A DNA stretch of 64,000 nt from positions 1-64,000 of the forward strand of contig CALUKE010000004.1 in NCBI GenBank assembly GCA_944321165.1, given 5' to 3'. Below, piece by piece: positions 9,186 to 17,865 of the stretch. Every line of letters begins with the position of its first letter. The first letter of the stretch is position 1. The notes beneath the pieces were generated by a model that saw nothing but the letters and a program-made list of their open reading frames with translations, was not told the DNA's origin and ran no database searches. The stretch comes from an uncultured Odoribacter sp. (GTDB lineage: Bacteria; Bacteroidota; Bacteroidia; Bacteroidales; Marinifilaceae). The position numbers were made by a program, and so were the translations under genes.

Positions 9186-9818
9186 ATGAGCTCAGCTGTT
9201 CTGCTCTCCATCGGATTTTTAGCCCAATTATTCTTTTCCGCCCGGATATTGGTTCAGTGGATTCTATCTGAACGGGCAGGCAAAGTACTTTCTCCTTCCC
9301 TTTTTTGGATATTCAGTCTGGCTGGAGCTTATTTGCTGTGCCTGTACGGATGGTTACGCAAAGATTTTGCCATTGTCATGGGACAATTCATTTCATATTA
9401 TGTCTATTTATGGAATTTAAAAGAAAAAGGGATTTGGAAGGATGTTATGCCTGTATTCCGATGGTTTTTAGTATGGACACCCATTATTGCCATTGCATTT
9501 GTACTCCCCAATGCGAAACAATTTATTCAGAATTTTTTTAAAAATGAATCCATCCCTATGTGGTTGGTGATTTTTGGTTCGTTTGGACAAGTGTTGTTTA
9601 CCTTCCGTTTTGTATACCAGCTGTGTTATTCCCGCCACAAAGGCGAATCCGTTTTGCCCGGCGGCTTTTGGTTTCTCAGTCTGATCGGTTCTATTTTCAT
9701 TATCGTGTATGGCATCATACGCTCCGATGCGGTATTAATTATCGGCCAAGCCTTCGGAAGCATCGCCTATATGCGAAATTTATGGATCGGATCTCACAGT
9801 AAAACAAGCAAATCATGA
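9186..9818 (+). CDS. Membrane protein with two lipid A-disaccharide synthase N-terminal (LAB_N) repeats
   Basis: A 210-aa integral membrane protein with an internal duplication. Residues about 6-75 (FLAQLFFSARILVQW, then GQFISYYVYLWNLK) and about 127-205 (SFGQVLFTFRFVYQ, then GQAFGSIAYMRNLW) are repeats of the same LAB_N motif, each with three hydrophobic spans. LAB_N domains are named from the N-terminus of some LpxB proteins, but this protein has no glycosyltransferase part. Its stop overlaps the next start (ATGA, 9815-9818), so it is translationally coupled to the ArnT-like gene. It could help flip or present the lipid-linked sugar; this is inferred. Confidence 0.82.
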   Translation: MSSAVLLSIGFLAQLFFSARILVQWILSERAGKVLSPSLFWIFSLAGAYLLCLYGWLRKDFAIVMGQFISYYVYLWNLKEKGIWKDVMPVFRWFLVWTPIIAIAFVLPNAKQFIQNFFKNESIPMWLVIFGSFGQVLFTFRFVYQLCYSRHKGESVLPGGFWFLSLIGSIFIIVYGIIRSDAVLIIGQAFGSIAYMRNLWIGSHSKTSKS

Positions 9819-11356
9819 AAAATTACCGAGTATATTTATATACCTTTTTGGCCATGCTCCCGATTCTCCTACTGAGAGATTATACCCCGGCCAATGAATT
9901 GCGTTATCTCAGCATTGCCGACGAAGCCTTGAGAAACGGAACCTTCCTGACCTTCTACAACCACGGCCAAATCTATGCAGACAAACCACCGCTTTATTTT
10001 TGGATCATCATGCTGGGGAAATGGATATTCGGAGCACATCACATGTGGTTTTTATCGCTTTTCTCACTACTCCCGGCGTTCATCATCTGCCGAACCATGG
10101 ATCGCTGGATTGCTGAAGAAATCAAAGAAGAATATCGCCCTACCGGAGGCTGGCTTTTATTGACTTGCGGATTATTCATGGGTATGGCGATCTTCCTGCG
10201 CATGGACATGTTGATGTGCATGTTCATCACCCTCTCTCTGGCCACCTTTTACAAAATGGTTCAAGGGCAAGGGAATCCACATAGGAATAGTGTTCTCTTT
10301 CCGCTCTACATTTTTCTCGCTCTATTCAGCAAAGGACCGATCGGATTATTGATTCCGCTGACGGTCAGCATTACTTTTCTGGGACTGACCGGCCGGATTC
10401 GCTCCATCGGACGTTACTGGGGCTGGAAAACTGGGGTAATTCTGATAGGTTGTGCCGCACTCTGGTTTGGAGGAGTCTACTATGAAGGAGGCCAAACATA
10501 TCTTCACAACCTGCTTTTTCATCAGACCATCGACCGCGCCGTCAATTCATTCCACCACGAAGCCCCATTTTATTATTACTTCATTTCAATTTGGTACTCG
10601 TTGATTCCCTGGTCTTTATTTTTAATCGGCATTATTTGTTATGCTATTTGCAAAAGACGACTGCACAGCGAAATACAAAAATTCTTTTTGACCACCATCG
10701 GGGTAAGTTTTCTCCTGTTGTCTTTAATCAGTTCCAAAATAGAAGTTTATCTGCTTCCGGTATTCCCCTTTATCGTATACCTGGCTCTGACTGTCCTTCC
10801 ATTGTTCAAATGGAATCATTGGCTCGCTTTGTCTCTGGCCATCCCTGCAAGCATTTTTGCACTCGCCCTTCCAGGCTGGATTATCGTTCAAACAGCAACC
10901 GACCTTATTCCCTATCAAGAAAATACGCTGTTTTATGCAGCCGCAGGTCTTTTGAGCAGCAGCGGACTCTATGCCCTCTATGAACTTTACCGCCGGAAAC
11001 AAATCAAACGCACCATTCACACGCTGGCTTACGGATTATTAAGCGCCATTTTTATCGGCGGCTGGAACCTGCCCGAAATGAACAAGACTTTGGGATACGG
11101 TCATTTATGTGAAAAAGGACAACAAATAGCCCAAAAATACCAATTAAAAAATTATTATGTCTGGAAAATATACCGTTCAGAAAATATGGATGTCTATCTG
11201 CAGCAAGAAGTACAAGCAGTATCTCCCGAAGAAATAAACAGTTTGGAAGATGGTATTCTGCTACTGCCGACCAAACGGTTGAACGAGTTACCACAGCAAC
11301 TGTTGAACAAAGAGAGATACCAAACAGGCACATATACCATTATCGTCATCCGGTAA
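9815..11356 (+). CDS. ArnT/PMT-like polyprenyl-phosphate glycosyltransferase (GT83 type)
   Basis: A 513-aa multi-spanning protein. It has the family's early periplasmic-loop pattern (NELRYLSIADEAL, then ADKPPLYFWIIMLGKW), about ten hydrophobic segments, and a soluble C-terminal tail (about 440-513). ArnT-type enzymes transfer a sugar from a polyprenyl phosphate to lipid A or other outer-leaflet acceptors in the periplasm. As the last gene of the GT2 / LAB_N / ArnT trio it is the likely final transferase. Lipid A is the best-known acceptor in the family, but glycoprotein or other glycan acceptors are possible. Confidence 0.87.
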   Translation: MKNYRVYLYTFLAMLPILLLRDYTPANELRYLSIADEALRNGTFLTFYNHGQIYADKPPLYFWIIMLGKWIFGAHHMWFLSLFSLLPAFIICRTMDRWIAEEIKEEYRPTGGWLLLTCGLFMGMAIFLRMDMLMCMFITLSLATFYKMVQGQGNPHRNSVLFPLYIFLALFSKGPIGLLIPLTVSITFLGLTGRIRSIGRYWGWKTGVILIGCAALWFGGVYYEGGQTYLHNLLFHQTIDRAVNSFHHEAPFYYYFISIWYSLIPWSLFLIGIICYAICKRRLHSEIQKFFLTTIGVSFLLLSLISSKIEVYLLPVFPFIVYLALTVLPLFKWNHWLALSLAIPASIFALALPGWIIVQTATDLIPYQENTLFYAAAGLLSSSGLYALYELYRRKQIKRTIHTLAYGLLSAIFIGGWNLPEMNKTLGYGHLCEKGQQIAQKYQLKNYYVWKIYRSENMDVYLQQEVQAVSPEEINSLEDGILLLPTKRLNELPQQLLNKERYQTGTYTIIVIR

Positions 11357-11436
11357 TCCATTTAATCGAAGAAATCACTATACGAAAGCAGATATTGCAA
11401 GAAGAAAATATACCTTTGTCGATAAATTAACACAAT

Positions 11437-11817
11437 ATGGATTTCAAATATACCACAGAGATCTGGGCCGATCCGGAAGAAGTATTTGCCGCATTGACCA
11501 ATCCGTTTCAGATTGAACTATGGACCGGCTATCCCGCCGATATGAAAGCCGAAGCCGGCTATGTATTCTCACTCTGGGACGGAGACATCACCGGGGTCAA
11601 TCTGGAAGTCATTCCCAACAAATCCCTGACCCAGGAATGGTTTTTCGGTGAACAGGAAGAGCCCTCCATCGTTCGGATCCTGTTAAAAAAAGAAGGTTCG
11701 AAAACCCGTATCGAAATGAACCATTCCCACATCCCGGACGACGTATACGAAGAAATTACCGAAGGCTGGAGAGAATATTATTGGGGTGCCATCAAAGGCA
11801 TGCTCGAAATGTATTGA
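11437..11817 (+). CDS. START/AHSA1-like SRPBCC domain protein
   Basis: A 126-aa single-domain protein of the SRPBCC fold (opening FKYTTEIWADPEEVFAALTNPFQIELWTG; middle LTQEWFFGEQEEPSIVRILLKKEGSKTRIEM; C-terminal helix WREYYWGAIKGMLEMY). Such proteins bind hydrophobic ligands or act as Hsp90 cochaperone-like domains; no specific ligand can be named. A TACCTTTG box at 11411-11418 fits a promoter. It converges on the S4-domain gene with only 6 nt between the stops. Confidence 0.8.
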   Translation: MDFKYTTEIWADPEEVFAALTNPFQIELWTGYPADMKAEAGYVFSLWDGDITGVNLEVIPNKSLTQEWFFGEQEEPSIVRILLKKEGSKTRIEMNHSHIPDDVYEEITEGWREYYWGAIKGMLEMY

Positions 11818-11823
11818 CCGCGT

Positions 11824-12033
11824 TCAAACCACCTGAATGGTTTGTCCCATGACCTCAATGGTTTCTCCTTCCCGGATTTTGGCCCGTTTCCGACTTTCCG
11901 GCTGACCGTTTCGAATGACTTTTCCAGCCTCCACCAAGGCTTTCGCCATGGCTCCACTATCTGCTATCTGCAAGGCTTTCAAAAGCTTATACAACTCTAT
12001 ATATTCTTCCCCATTCAATTCAAATTTCAACAT
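11824..12033 (-). CDS. Small S4-domain RNA-binding protein (YbcJ-like)
   Basis: A 69-aa protein made of one S4 fold. The order is FELNGEEYIELYKLLKALQIADSGAMAK, VEAGKVIRNGQPESRKRAKI, and a C-terminal beta strand (GETIEVMGQTIQVV). This matches the YbcJ/S4_2 class, which binds structured RNA and is linked to ribosome or tRNA metabolism. A minus-strand TATTTTTG box (12059-12052) lies 19 nt upstream of the start codon. Confidence 0.85.
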   Translation of the reverse strand: MLKFELNGEEYIELYKLLKALQIADSGAMAKALVEAGKVIRNGQPESRKRAKIREGETIEVMGQTIQVV

Positions 12034-12095
12034 ATCTGCATAATTTTTTTACAAAAATATCATTTTCTATCCGAACTTATTCCCTCCAGAGATTT

Positions 12096-12127
12096 TTTGC
12101 TTTTATATCCGGGATTTTTTACTTTTG
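12096..12127 (+). promoter_or_regulatory. Predicted promoter of the GH95 gene
   Basis: TTTG (12096-12099), a 20-nt spacer and TACTTTTG (12120-12127) match the Bacteroidota -33/-7 consensus. The GH95 start codon is 28 nt downstream. Confidence 0.6.
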
Positions 12128-12155
12128 GAAATATTCACCAAACTCCCTGCAAAAA

Positions 12156-14588
12156 ATGAAACCTGCGTCTTTCATCCAAATATCGCTTTGTCTTTGGGCC
12201 TTGTATACGATCTGCTCCTGTCAGTCCAGTCCGGAACTGAAATTGTGGTACCGCACTCCGGCATCGACCTGGGAAGAGACGCTTCCTTTAGGGAACGGAC
12301 GTATCGGAATGATGCCGGACGGCGGCATCAATCAGGAAACCGTCGTACTCAACGACATCACCATGTGGTCTGGAAGCTACGATGACACCCGGCAGCCCGA
12401 AGCGTTGAAATATTTACCGCAAATCCGACAACTGCTGTTGGAAGGGAAAAACGATCAGGCTCAACAGTTGATGTATGCACACTTTACCTGTGGTGGGCAA
12501 GGCTCTGCACACGGCCGGGGAGCAGAGGCCCCCTACGGATCCTTTCAGATATTGGGAAATCTGCATTTGCGATATTTTTTCCCGGACAGCCGTACAGATA
12601 CCCATTCAGCCTATCAAAGAGCCCTCTCCCTCGAGCGGGCTCTTGCCTGGACAACTTTCCAAAAAGAAAACGTTACCTATCGGCGGGAATACTTTGTTTC
12701 CCAGACGGAAGACGTGATGATCATCAAATTGACAGCCGACCAAAAAGGAAAATTGAATTTCGATGCCAGCTTAGATCGTCCGGAAAATTATACCTGCTAT
12801 TCCAATGACGGAGTAGTCCACATGGAAGGGAAATTAAGCGACGGACGAGGAGGTAAGGGTACGGAATACCAGGTATTGATGAAAATATTAAACGAAGACG
12901 GGCAACAAATTGCCGACTCGGCCTGTATCCATATTAAAAATGCGACAACTGCCTACATTTTCATTTCTGCTGGAACAAGCCTCTGGCAGAGCGATTATCA
13001 GCAACAGATTCAAACACTGCTGGACCAGGCGATACAACAAGATTATGATTATCTTCAAGAAAGGCATTATTCCGCCTGGCAATACAAATTCGATCGGGTT
13101 GAACTGAACTTAGGTGAAGCAAACGACACCCTTCCCACAGATCAACGTCTGGTCCGTTTCCAAAGCGAATCGGATCCGGACTTTGCAGCCTTATATTTCC
13201 AATACGGACGTTACCTGTTAATCAGTGGAACCCGGGAAAACTCATTGCCTTTGAACCTACAAGGCATGTGGACAAATACGGTTCAGACTCCCTGGAACGG
13301 AGATTACCATCTGAACATCAATTTACAGATGAATTACTGGCCGGTAGAAGTTACCCATCTACCCGAATTACACCTTCCCCTAATAAACCTGGTCAAGAAT
13401 CTGACCGCATCTGGAGAGGTTTCAGCCCATTCATTTTACGGAGCCCAAGGCTGGGTCGCCCATATGATGACAAATCCCTGGCGATTTACAGCTCCAGGAG
13501 AAGAAGCCTCCTGGGGAGCAACCCATACAGGAGGAGCCTGGCTTTGTGAGCATCTATGGGAACACTATGCCTTCCATCCCGACCCCCAATATCTGGAGGA
13601 AATCTATCCGATCCTGCGAGGAGCCGCCCTTTTCTTCCTGAGTTCGATGATCCAAGAGCCCACTCATGGCTGGCTGGTCACGGCACCATCTTCTTCTCCG
13701 GAGAATGCATTCTATATGCCCAACAGTCACAAGGCAGTGCATGTCTGTATGGGCCCCACCATGGACAATCAATTGGTAAAAGAATTATTTACCAATACCA
13801 TCCAGGCCGCCCGCCTATTGAATCGTGATTTATCCCTCGTGGATTCTTTGGAAAAAGCACTGACCCGCCTGCCACCCATGCAGATCAGTTCGCAAGGCGG
13901 TTATCTGCAGGAATGGTTGGAAGATTACGAAGAAGTAGAACCTCAGCATCGCCACATTTCCCATTTGTTTGGCTTGTATCCTTCCAACCAGATCTCCTGG
14001 TCGCAGACACCGGAATTGGCCCAGGCAGCCCAGCAGACCTTATTACGCAGAGGTGACGGAGGAACCGGCTGGTCAATGGCCTGGAAAATCAATTTTTGGG
14101 CCAGACTGCAAGATGGGAACAAGGCATTGACTTTACTGAGAAACTTACTGAAACCGGTTATTACAGACGGTCACATTGCTTATAACCAAGGAGGTACCTA
14201 CCCCAATCTGCTTTGTGCCCATCCTCCTTTTCAGATTGATGGCAATCTGGGCGGGTGTGCAGGGATTGCAGAAATGTTGATTCAAAGCCAAGCGGGGTAT
14301 ATTGAAATACTTCCAGCCCTTCCGGATGAATGGGAATCCGGTCATTTCAAAGGATTATGCGTACGAGGCGGAGGAACCGTCGACGCTTACTGGGAAAAAG
14401 GACGTTTACAGAAAATGGTGCTAACAGCCAAGGTCAAAGCCGACTTCAAATTGAAACTACCGAAACACATCGAATGGGTAAAAGTAAACAATCAAATACA
14501 AAACCTCCAAGGGGAAATACTTTCCCTTTCCCTGCAACAAGGCGAAAAATGTCAGATCAAAATAGGTTATAAAGTTCGCAAAAACTGA
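12156..14588 (+). CDS. Glycoside hydrolase family 95 alpha-L-fucosidase (or related L-galactosidase)
   Basis: An 810-aa exported protein, probably a lipoprotein (signal ends near ICSCQSS). It matches GH95 throughout: WYRTPASTWEETLPLGNGRIG at the start, then NINLQMNYW (Asn387 and Asn389), QEWLEDY (Glu586, position of the general acid) and FQIDGNLGG (Asp695). These correspond to the Asn/Glu/Asp active-site set of characterised GH95 1,2-alpha-L-fucosidases. The family inverts stereochemistry and removes terminal fucose from host or plant glycans; some members prefer L-galactose. It stands alone with its own promoter. Its 3' end overlaps the convergent GT2 gene by 22 bp. Confidence 0.92.
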   Translation: MKPASFIQISLCLWALYTICSCQSSPELKLWYRTPASTWEETLPLGNGRIGMMPDGGINQETVVLNDITMWSGSYDDTRQPEALKYLPQIRQLLLEGKNDQAQQLMYAHFTCGGQGSAHGRGAEAPYGSFQILGNLHLRYFFPDSRTDTHSAYQRALSLERALAWTTFQKENVTYRREYFVSQTEDVMIIKLTADQKGKLNFDASLDRPENYTCYSNDGVVHMEGKLSDGRGGKGTEYQVLMKILNEDGQQIADSACIHIKNATTAYIFISAGTSLWQSDYQQQIQTLLDQAIQQDYDYLQERHYSAWQYKFDRVELNLGEANDTLPTDQRLVRFQSESDPDFAALYFQYGRYLLISGTRENSLPLNLQGMWTNTVQTPWNGDYHLNINLQMNYWPVEVTHLPELHLPLINLVKNLTASGEVSAHSFYGAQGWVAHMMTNPWRFTAPGEEASWGATHTGGAWLCEHLWEHYAFHPDPQYLEEIYPILRGAALFFLSSMIQEPTHGWLVTAPSSSPENAFYMPNSHKAVHVCMGPTMDNQLVKELFTNTIQAARLLNRDLSLVDSLEKALTRLPPMQISSQGGYLQEWLEDYEEVEPQHRHISHLFGLYPSNQISWSQTPELAQAAQQTLLRRGDGGTGWSMAWKINFWARLQDGNKALTLLRNLLKPVITDGHIAYNQGGTYPNLLCAHPPFQIDGNLGGCAGIAEMLIQSQAGYIEILPALPDEWESGHFKGLCVRGGGTVDAYWEKGRLQKMVLTAKVKADFKLKLPKHIEWVKVNNQIQNLQGEILSLSLQQGEKCQIKIGYKVRKN

Positions 14589-15805
14589 AGAATTCCAGTT
14601 AAATCCTCTCTCACCGGTAATCCCAGTTCCAACAGCAACTCTGTAATCGCTTCCCGAATTTCCTGTTTCGGGAAATGATTCTCATGCACATAATTCAAAT
14701 ATTTCAATACCCGAAAAGCATTGAAATTATCAAAAAAACGTTTCACAAACTGTTCTTCAGATGCACAATTTGCATTGATTTCTGCAAACATGGCCTCCGC
14801 TTCCATCAACGACAAAAAACGTTGAAGTACTTCCGTCTGCCGAGCAAAACAGGCCTGCAATGTCATTTCATCCGCTTTATATAAAGCGGGAATCTCCTGA
14901 AAGAAAACTTTCAAATCCCGAAAAGCCTGCAAATTATACACCAGATATCTTCCTCCTTCTGCAACGATTTGCCGGACAGCCTGTCCAGTACCGAAAGGCG
15001 TACGTTCAGAAAAACGGGCAGAGGGATATACCCGGGTCGATTTTAAAGTGGCATATCTACCGGTAGCCATCAACTTTTGCAAAAAATAAAAATCCTCTCC
15101 GGCCTGTCTTTTATTCATACCGCCCTGCGCCACATAATCGATAGCCCGCACAGCAAAAGCCGATCCGATACAGGCATGAGCATAGGGATGCCCCAGATAT
15201 TCAAGAGCCAAAGCATAATACCTCAAATATAACTCATATTTGACAATGGCATCACGCATTCCCGGAGTAATATCCTCTCCTTCCAAACGATGGGCATAAG
15301 CAATTGAAACTCCGGCTACCGGTTGCCGTTTAAAAAAACGCAGAACTTCATCCAGATAATTGCTCTCAACCCAAGTATCCGCATCCAGAGAAAGGATGGG
15401 TGCCATCGGTTTTTCCCAACGGTAAAAAGCGGCGGCCGCCGCATCCATGGCAATCTTGCGGGCCAAACCGACCCCGGCATGTTTTGCCGGTAAATCGAAA
15501 GCTTCCAACAACTCATAACGCAAACGATCCGTCTGCCGGTCCTGAATGTACTGCCGAATACGGGCAGCCAAACGAAGATTTGAACTTTTCTGCTCTTCCG
15601 GACATGCTTCACTATGATTTACAACGATCAGGACACCGATCTTTCCCTCATCAGTAGAACAAGCGTCCAACGAATCAATGGTAGAGAAAATATCCGGATC
15701 ATTGAATACAGGGACCACTACGATCCCATCGGTCTCCCGAGGAAAAGACAAAAGGGTATTCACCCGATTCCGGCCGAAATAACGTTCAAATACTTTTAAA
15801 ACCAT
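14567..15805 (-). CDS. GT2-fold glycosyltransferase
   Basis: A 412-aa protein with a GT-A nucleotide-binding start (GIVVVPVFNDPDIFSTIDSL), the DxD motif in LSLDADTWVESNYLDE, and the acceptor-side signature GGMNKRQAGEDFYFLQKL (ED motif). The C-terminal 120 residues are helical and not part of the core fold. There is no signal or membrane span, so it acts in the cytosol or at the inner membrane face. Donor and acceptor are unknown. It begins just downstream of the terminator that closes the OmpH-like gene. Confidence 0.8.
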   Translation of the reverse strand: MVLKVFERYFGRNRVNTLLSFPRETDGIVVVPVFNDPDIFSTIDSLDACSTDEGKIGVLIVVNHSEACPEEQKSSNLRLAARIRQYIQDRQTDRLRYELLEAFDLPAKHAGVGLARKIAMDAAAAAFYRWEKPMAPILSLDADTWVESNYLDEVLRFFKRQPVAGVSIAYAHRLEGEDITPGMRDAIVKYELYLRYYALALEYLGHPYAHACIGSAFAVRAIDYVAQGGMNKRQAGEDFYFLQKLMATGRYATLKSTRVYPSARFSERTPFGTGQAVRQIVAEGGRYLVYNLQAFRDLKVFFQEIPALYKADEMTLQACFARQTEVLQRFLSLMEAEAMFAEINANCASEEQFVKRFFDNFNAFRVLKYLNYVHENHFPKQEIREAITELLLELGLPVREDLTGILQFLRTL

Positions 15806-15821
15806 TGTACGCGAAACAAAT

Positions 15822-15846
15822 AAAAAAAGGCTGAAAATCAGCCTTT
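15822..15846 (-). terminator. Intrinsic terminator of the OmpH/Skp-like gene
   Basis: Inverted repeat AAAGGCTGA / TCAGCCTTT with a 3-nt loop; on the minus strand it is followed by a run of T. It lies 22 nt after the OmpH-like stop. Confidence 0.8.
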
Positions 15847-15868
15847 CTTTAAAACTTTCGTTTATTCC

Positions 15869-16477
15869 TTATTTTTGACTGTCGCTCTTCTGATAAGTTG
15901 CATTCAAACGATCCACAATATCATTGGTGATATCAAAACCATCTTCGGCATACAAAACATTGCCCCCCAACTGGGTACTCAAAACAATGTTAAATCCTTT
16001 TTCTTTATTGTATTCCCGCAGGAAACTTGTAATTTCATCGAATAACTGCTTGTTCAGTTCGCTTTGCTCCCTGGCAGCTTTGTCCAACATTTCCTGTTGC
16101 AAGCGCCGGAAATTTTCCTGTTTCACATACAACTGATCCCTTGCTTCAATTGCACGGGCTTCTGAAATAAAGCCGTTGTTCTGCAACTTGCGTTGAAATT
16201 CGGCGGCTTCCTGATCCAGACTTTTCGCCTTGATGTTCAACTCTGTTCTTCTTTCTTCCTGCTTTTTTAGAAAAGCCTCATTCAACTCTACAGCCAATTT
16301 ATAGTTGTTCAAAAGAGTATCTGTGTTAATATAAACAATCTTCGTAGCACCCGTCAAATCGACAGCATCAGTTTTCGGTTGTATTTCCGAAGATTTCTGA
16401 TTTGAAAAATGCAATACATAAAGCACAATCACTGCAACGAATAACACCACATTCAATACAATGGACAAATTCTTCAT
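15869..16477 (-). CDS. OmpH/Skp-family periplasmic chaperone
   Basis: A 202-aa protein with an N-terminal hydrophobic signal or anchor (about 5-25), the OmpH start KIVYINTDTLLNNYKLAVELNEAF, a long charged coiled coil (about 70-150) and the C-terminal strand KGFNIVLSTQLGGNVLYAEDGFDITNDIV. Skp-type proteins hold unfolded outer membrane proteins in the periplasm. It is monocistronic, with a minus-strand TATCTTTG box at 16573-16566 and a terminator directly downstream. Confidence 0.88.
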   Translation of the reverse strand: MKNLSIVLNVVLFVAVIVLYVLHFSNQKSSEIQPKTDAVDLTGATKIVYINTDTLLNNYKLAVELNEAFLKKQEERRTELNIKAKSLDQEAAEFQRKLQNNGFISEARAIEARDQLYVKQENFRRLQQEMLDKAAREQSELNKQLFDEITSFLREYNKEKGFNIVLSTQLGGNVLYAEDGFDITNDIVDRLNATYQKSDSQK

Positions 16478-16565
16478 AAGATCAAAACTTTATTAATACT
16501 AAATCAATGTGCTCTGGTATTCTCTGACACCTACAGGAAACAACCACAGACTCCATTTCGAACTA

Positions 16566-16573
16566 CAAAGATA
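16566..16573 (-). promoter_or_regulatory. -7 box for the OmpH/Skp-like gene
   Basis: TATCTTTG on the minus strand fits TAnnTTTG and predicts an 80-nt 5' UTR. No clear -33 box is visible. Confidence 0.4.
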
Positions 16574-16586
16574 TATTTATCTTCTA

Positions 16587-17264
16587 TCAATTATCGCTAT
16601 TTTCCTTTTTTTTGAAATAATAAATCTTTCTTAACAGATTTATTTCTTCTGGTTGAAGCCACTCTTTCTGATCCGTCAGACGTCGTTTCATACGCAACAG
16701 GCGGAGAGCTGCAGCCGACTGAGTACCAACCCCAAAACCGACATCTACATGCCCTTTCATTTCCACCCGACGGGCATATTCATCTAACACCATGCGTTGA
16801 TTCATATCCGCATCCATACGCTCGGGCATATAAGCCTGCCGCAACACCCCCCGCATATTGTTGCGGGCATTGATTAAATTTTGTCCCTGCACCTGCCCCC
16901 AGCGACGCAAGATTAATACTTCAGACAATTGCAAGGTATCTGGCGACAAAAAAATGCCGAGCATATAATGATCCCCGATTAAAGTATCGGGAAGAGACAC
17001 CGTACAAGGTTTATAACCGACAAAAGTAAAACGGACAGAATCATTCCGGGCAATTTTCAGACAAAAACACCCTCTATCATCAGAGATCGTTACCCGATGT
17101 GAACCATAAACACAAGTAACATCCGGCATCACATTCGAATTAGTGGCATCGAACACCACCCCGGAAAAGAGTACACTGTCAGACAAGACAACATTTTGTC
17201 CACAAAGCCAAACTGTACCAAAGACAGTAAAAAAAAGGACCAGGCTAATTCTTACCGTGTTCAT
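16587..17264 (-). CDS. Exported carboxypeptidase-regulatory-like protein next to an ECF sigma factor
   Basis: The ATG at 17264 is preferred; the frame opens two codons earlier only with TTG. The protein (about 225 aa) has a signal peptide (VLFFTVFGTVWLCG), a carboxypeptidase D regulatory-like domain (FSGVVFDATNSNVMPDVTCV, then FTFVGYKPCTVSLP) and a basic C-terminal region rich in Arg and Lys. It overlaps the end of the sigma gene by 20 nt, so translation is coupled. It shows neither an anti-sigma zinc motif nor a FecR domain, and its function is unknown. Confidence 0.7.
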   Translation of the reverse strand: MNTVRISLVLFFTVFGTVWLCGQNVVLSDSVLFSGVVFDATNSNVMPDVTCVYGSHRVTISDDRGCFCLKIARNDSVRFTFVGYKPCTVSLPDTLIGDHYMLGIFLSPDTLQLSEVLILRRWGQVQGQNLINARNNMRGVLRQAYMPERMDADMNQRMVLDEYARRVEMKGHVDVGFGVGTQSAAALRLLRMKRRLTDQKEWLQPEEINLLRKIYYFKKKENSDN

Positions 17265-17865
17265 TGGCAATTTCCGTATGTTGCAAAATATTCAAAAGTA
17301 ATTCTCTGGCCCGGAACAGCTGGGCTTTCACCGTTCCCAAGGGAATAGCCAAAGTTTCCGCGATCTCCTCGTACGAATATTCATCGAAATAACGCAATTC
17401 GATCAAACGACGATAGCGTCCTTTCAGAAGGGCAACCTTTTCCCGCATGAAATCAGCCTGTTGCTGACGAATAGCCTCTTCATCCGGAGTTCTTACGTCC
17501 GCCGGGATACTGTTGATGTACCCCCGGTCCTCCGGGTTGATGTCATCCACATCCAGCGAAACCGTCTGAGCTTTTCTTTTCCGAATAAAATCGATGGTAT
17601 TGTTGGAAGCAATCTTAAATAACCAAGTACTAAAAGCAAACTGTGGAGAATAATAATTCAAACTGGTAAATGCCTTCTCAAATGCTTCGAACATCAAATC
17701 TTCCGCATCCGTACGGTTATTCACCATCTTTAAAATCATGAAATATACCGAATCCTTATAACGCTTAAAAAGCTCACCATAAGCTTTCTCATCCCCGGCA
17801 ATCGCATTGCGAACTATCTTATAGTCGTATAAAGCTTTTTCGGATAAATTATTAGTTACCTCCAT
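17245..17865 (-). CDS. ECF RNA polymerase sigma factor (RpoE-like)
   Basis: A 206-aa sigma factor. Region 2 reads YGELFKRYKDSVYFMILKMV, DAEDLMFEAFEKAFTSL and FSTWLFKIASNNTIDFIRKR; region 4 reads YRRLIELRYFDEYSYEEIAETLAIPLGTVKAQLFRARELL. It overlaps the preceding glycosyltransferase gene by 10 nt and the following exported protein by 20 nt, so the three form one operon. No anti-sigma gene is recognisable nearby, so it may act constitutively as a general sigma of the Bacteroidota SigW/RpoE kind, or be controlled by the downstream exported protein. Confidence 0.92.
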   Translation of the reverse strand: MEVTNNLSEKALYDYKIVRNAIAGDEKAYGELFKRYKDSVYFMILKMVNNRTDAEDLMFEAFEKAFTSLNYYSPQFAFSTWLFKIASNNTIDFIRKRKAQTVSLDVDDINPEDRGYINSIPADVRTPDEEAIRQQQADFMREKVALLKGRYRRLIELRYFDEYSYEEIAETLAIPLGTVKAQLFRARELLLNILQHTEIANEHGKN

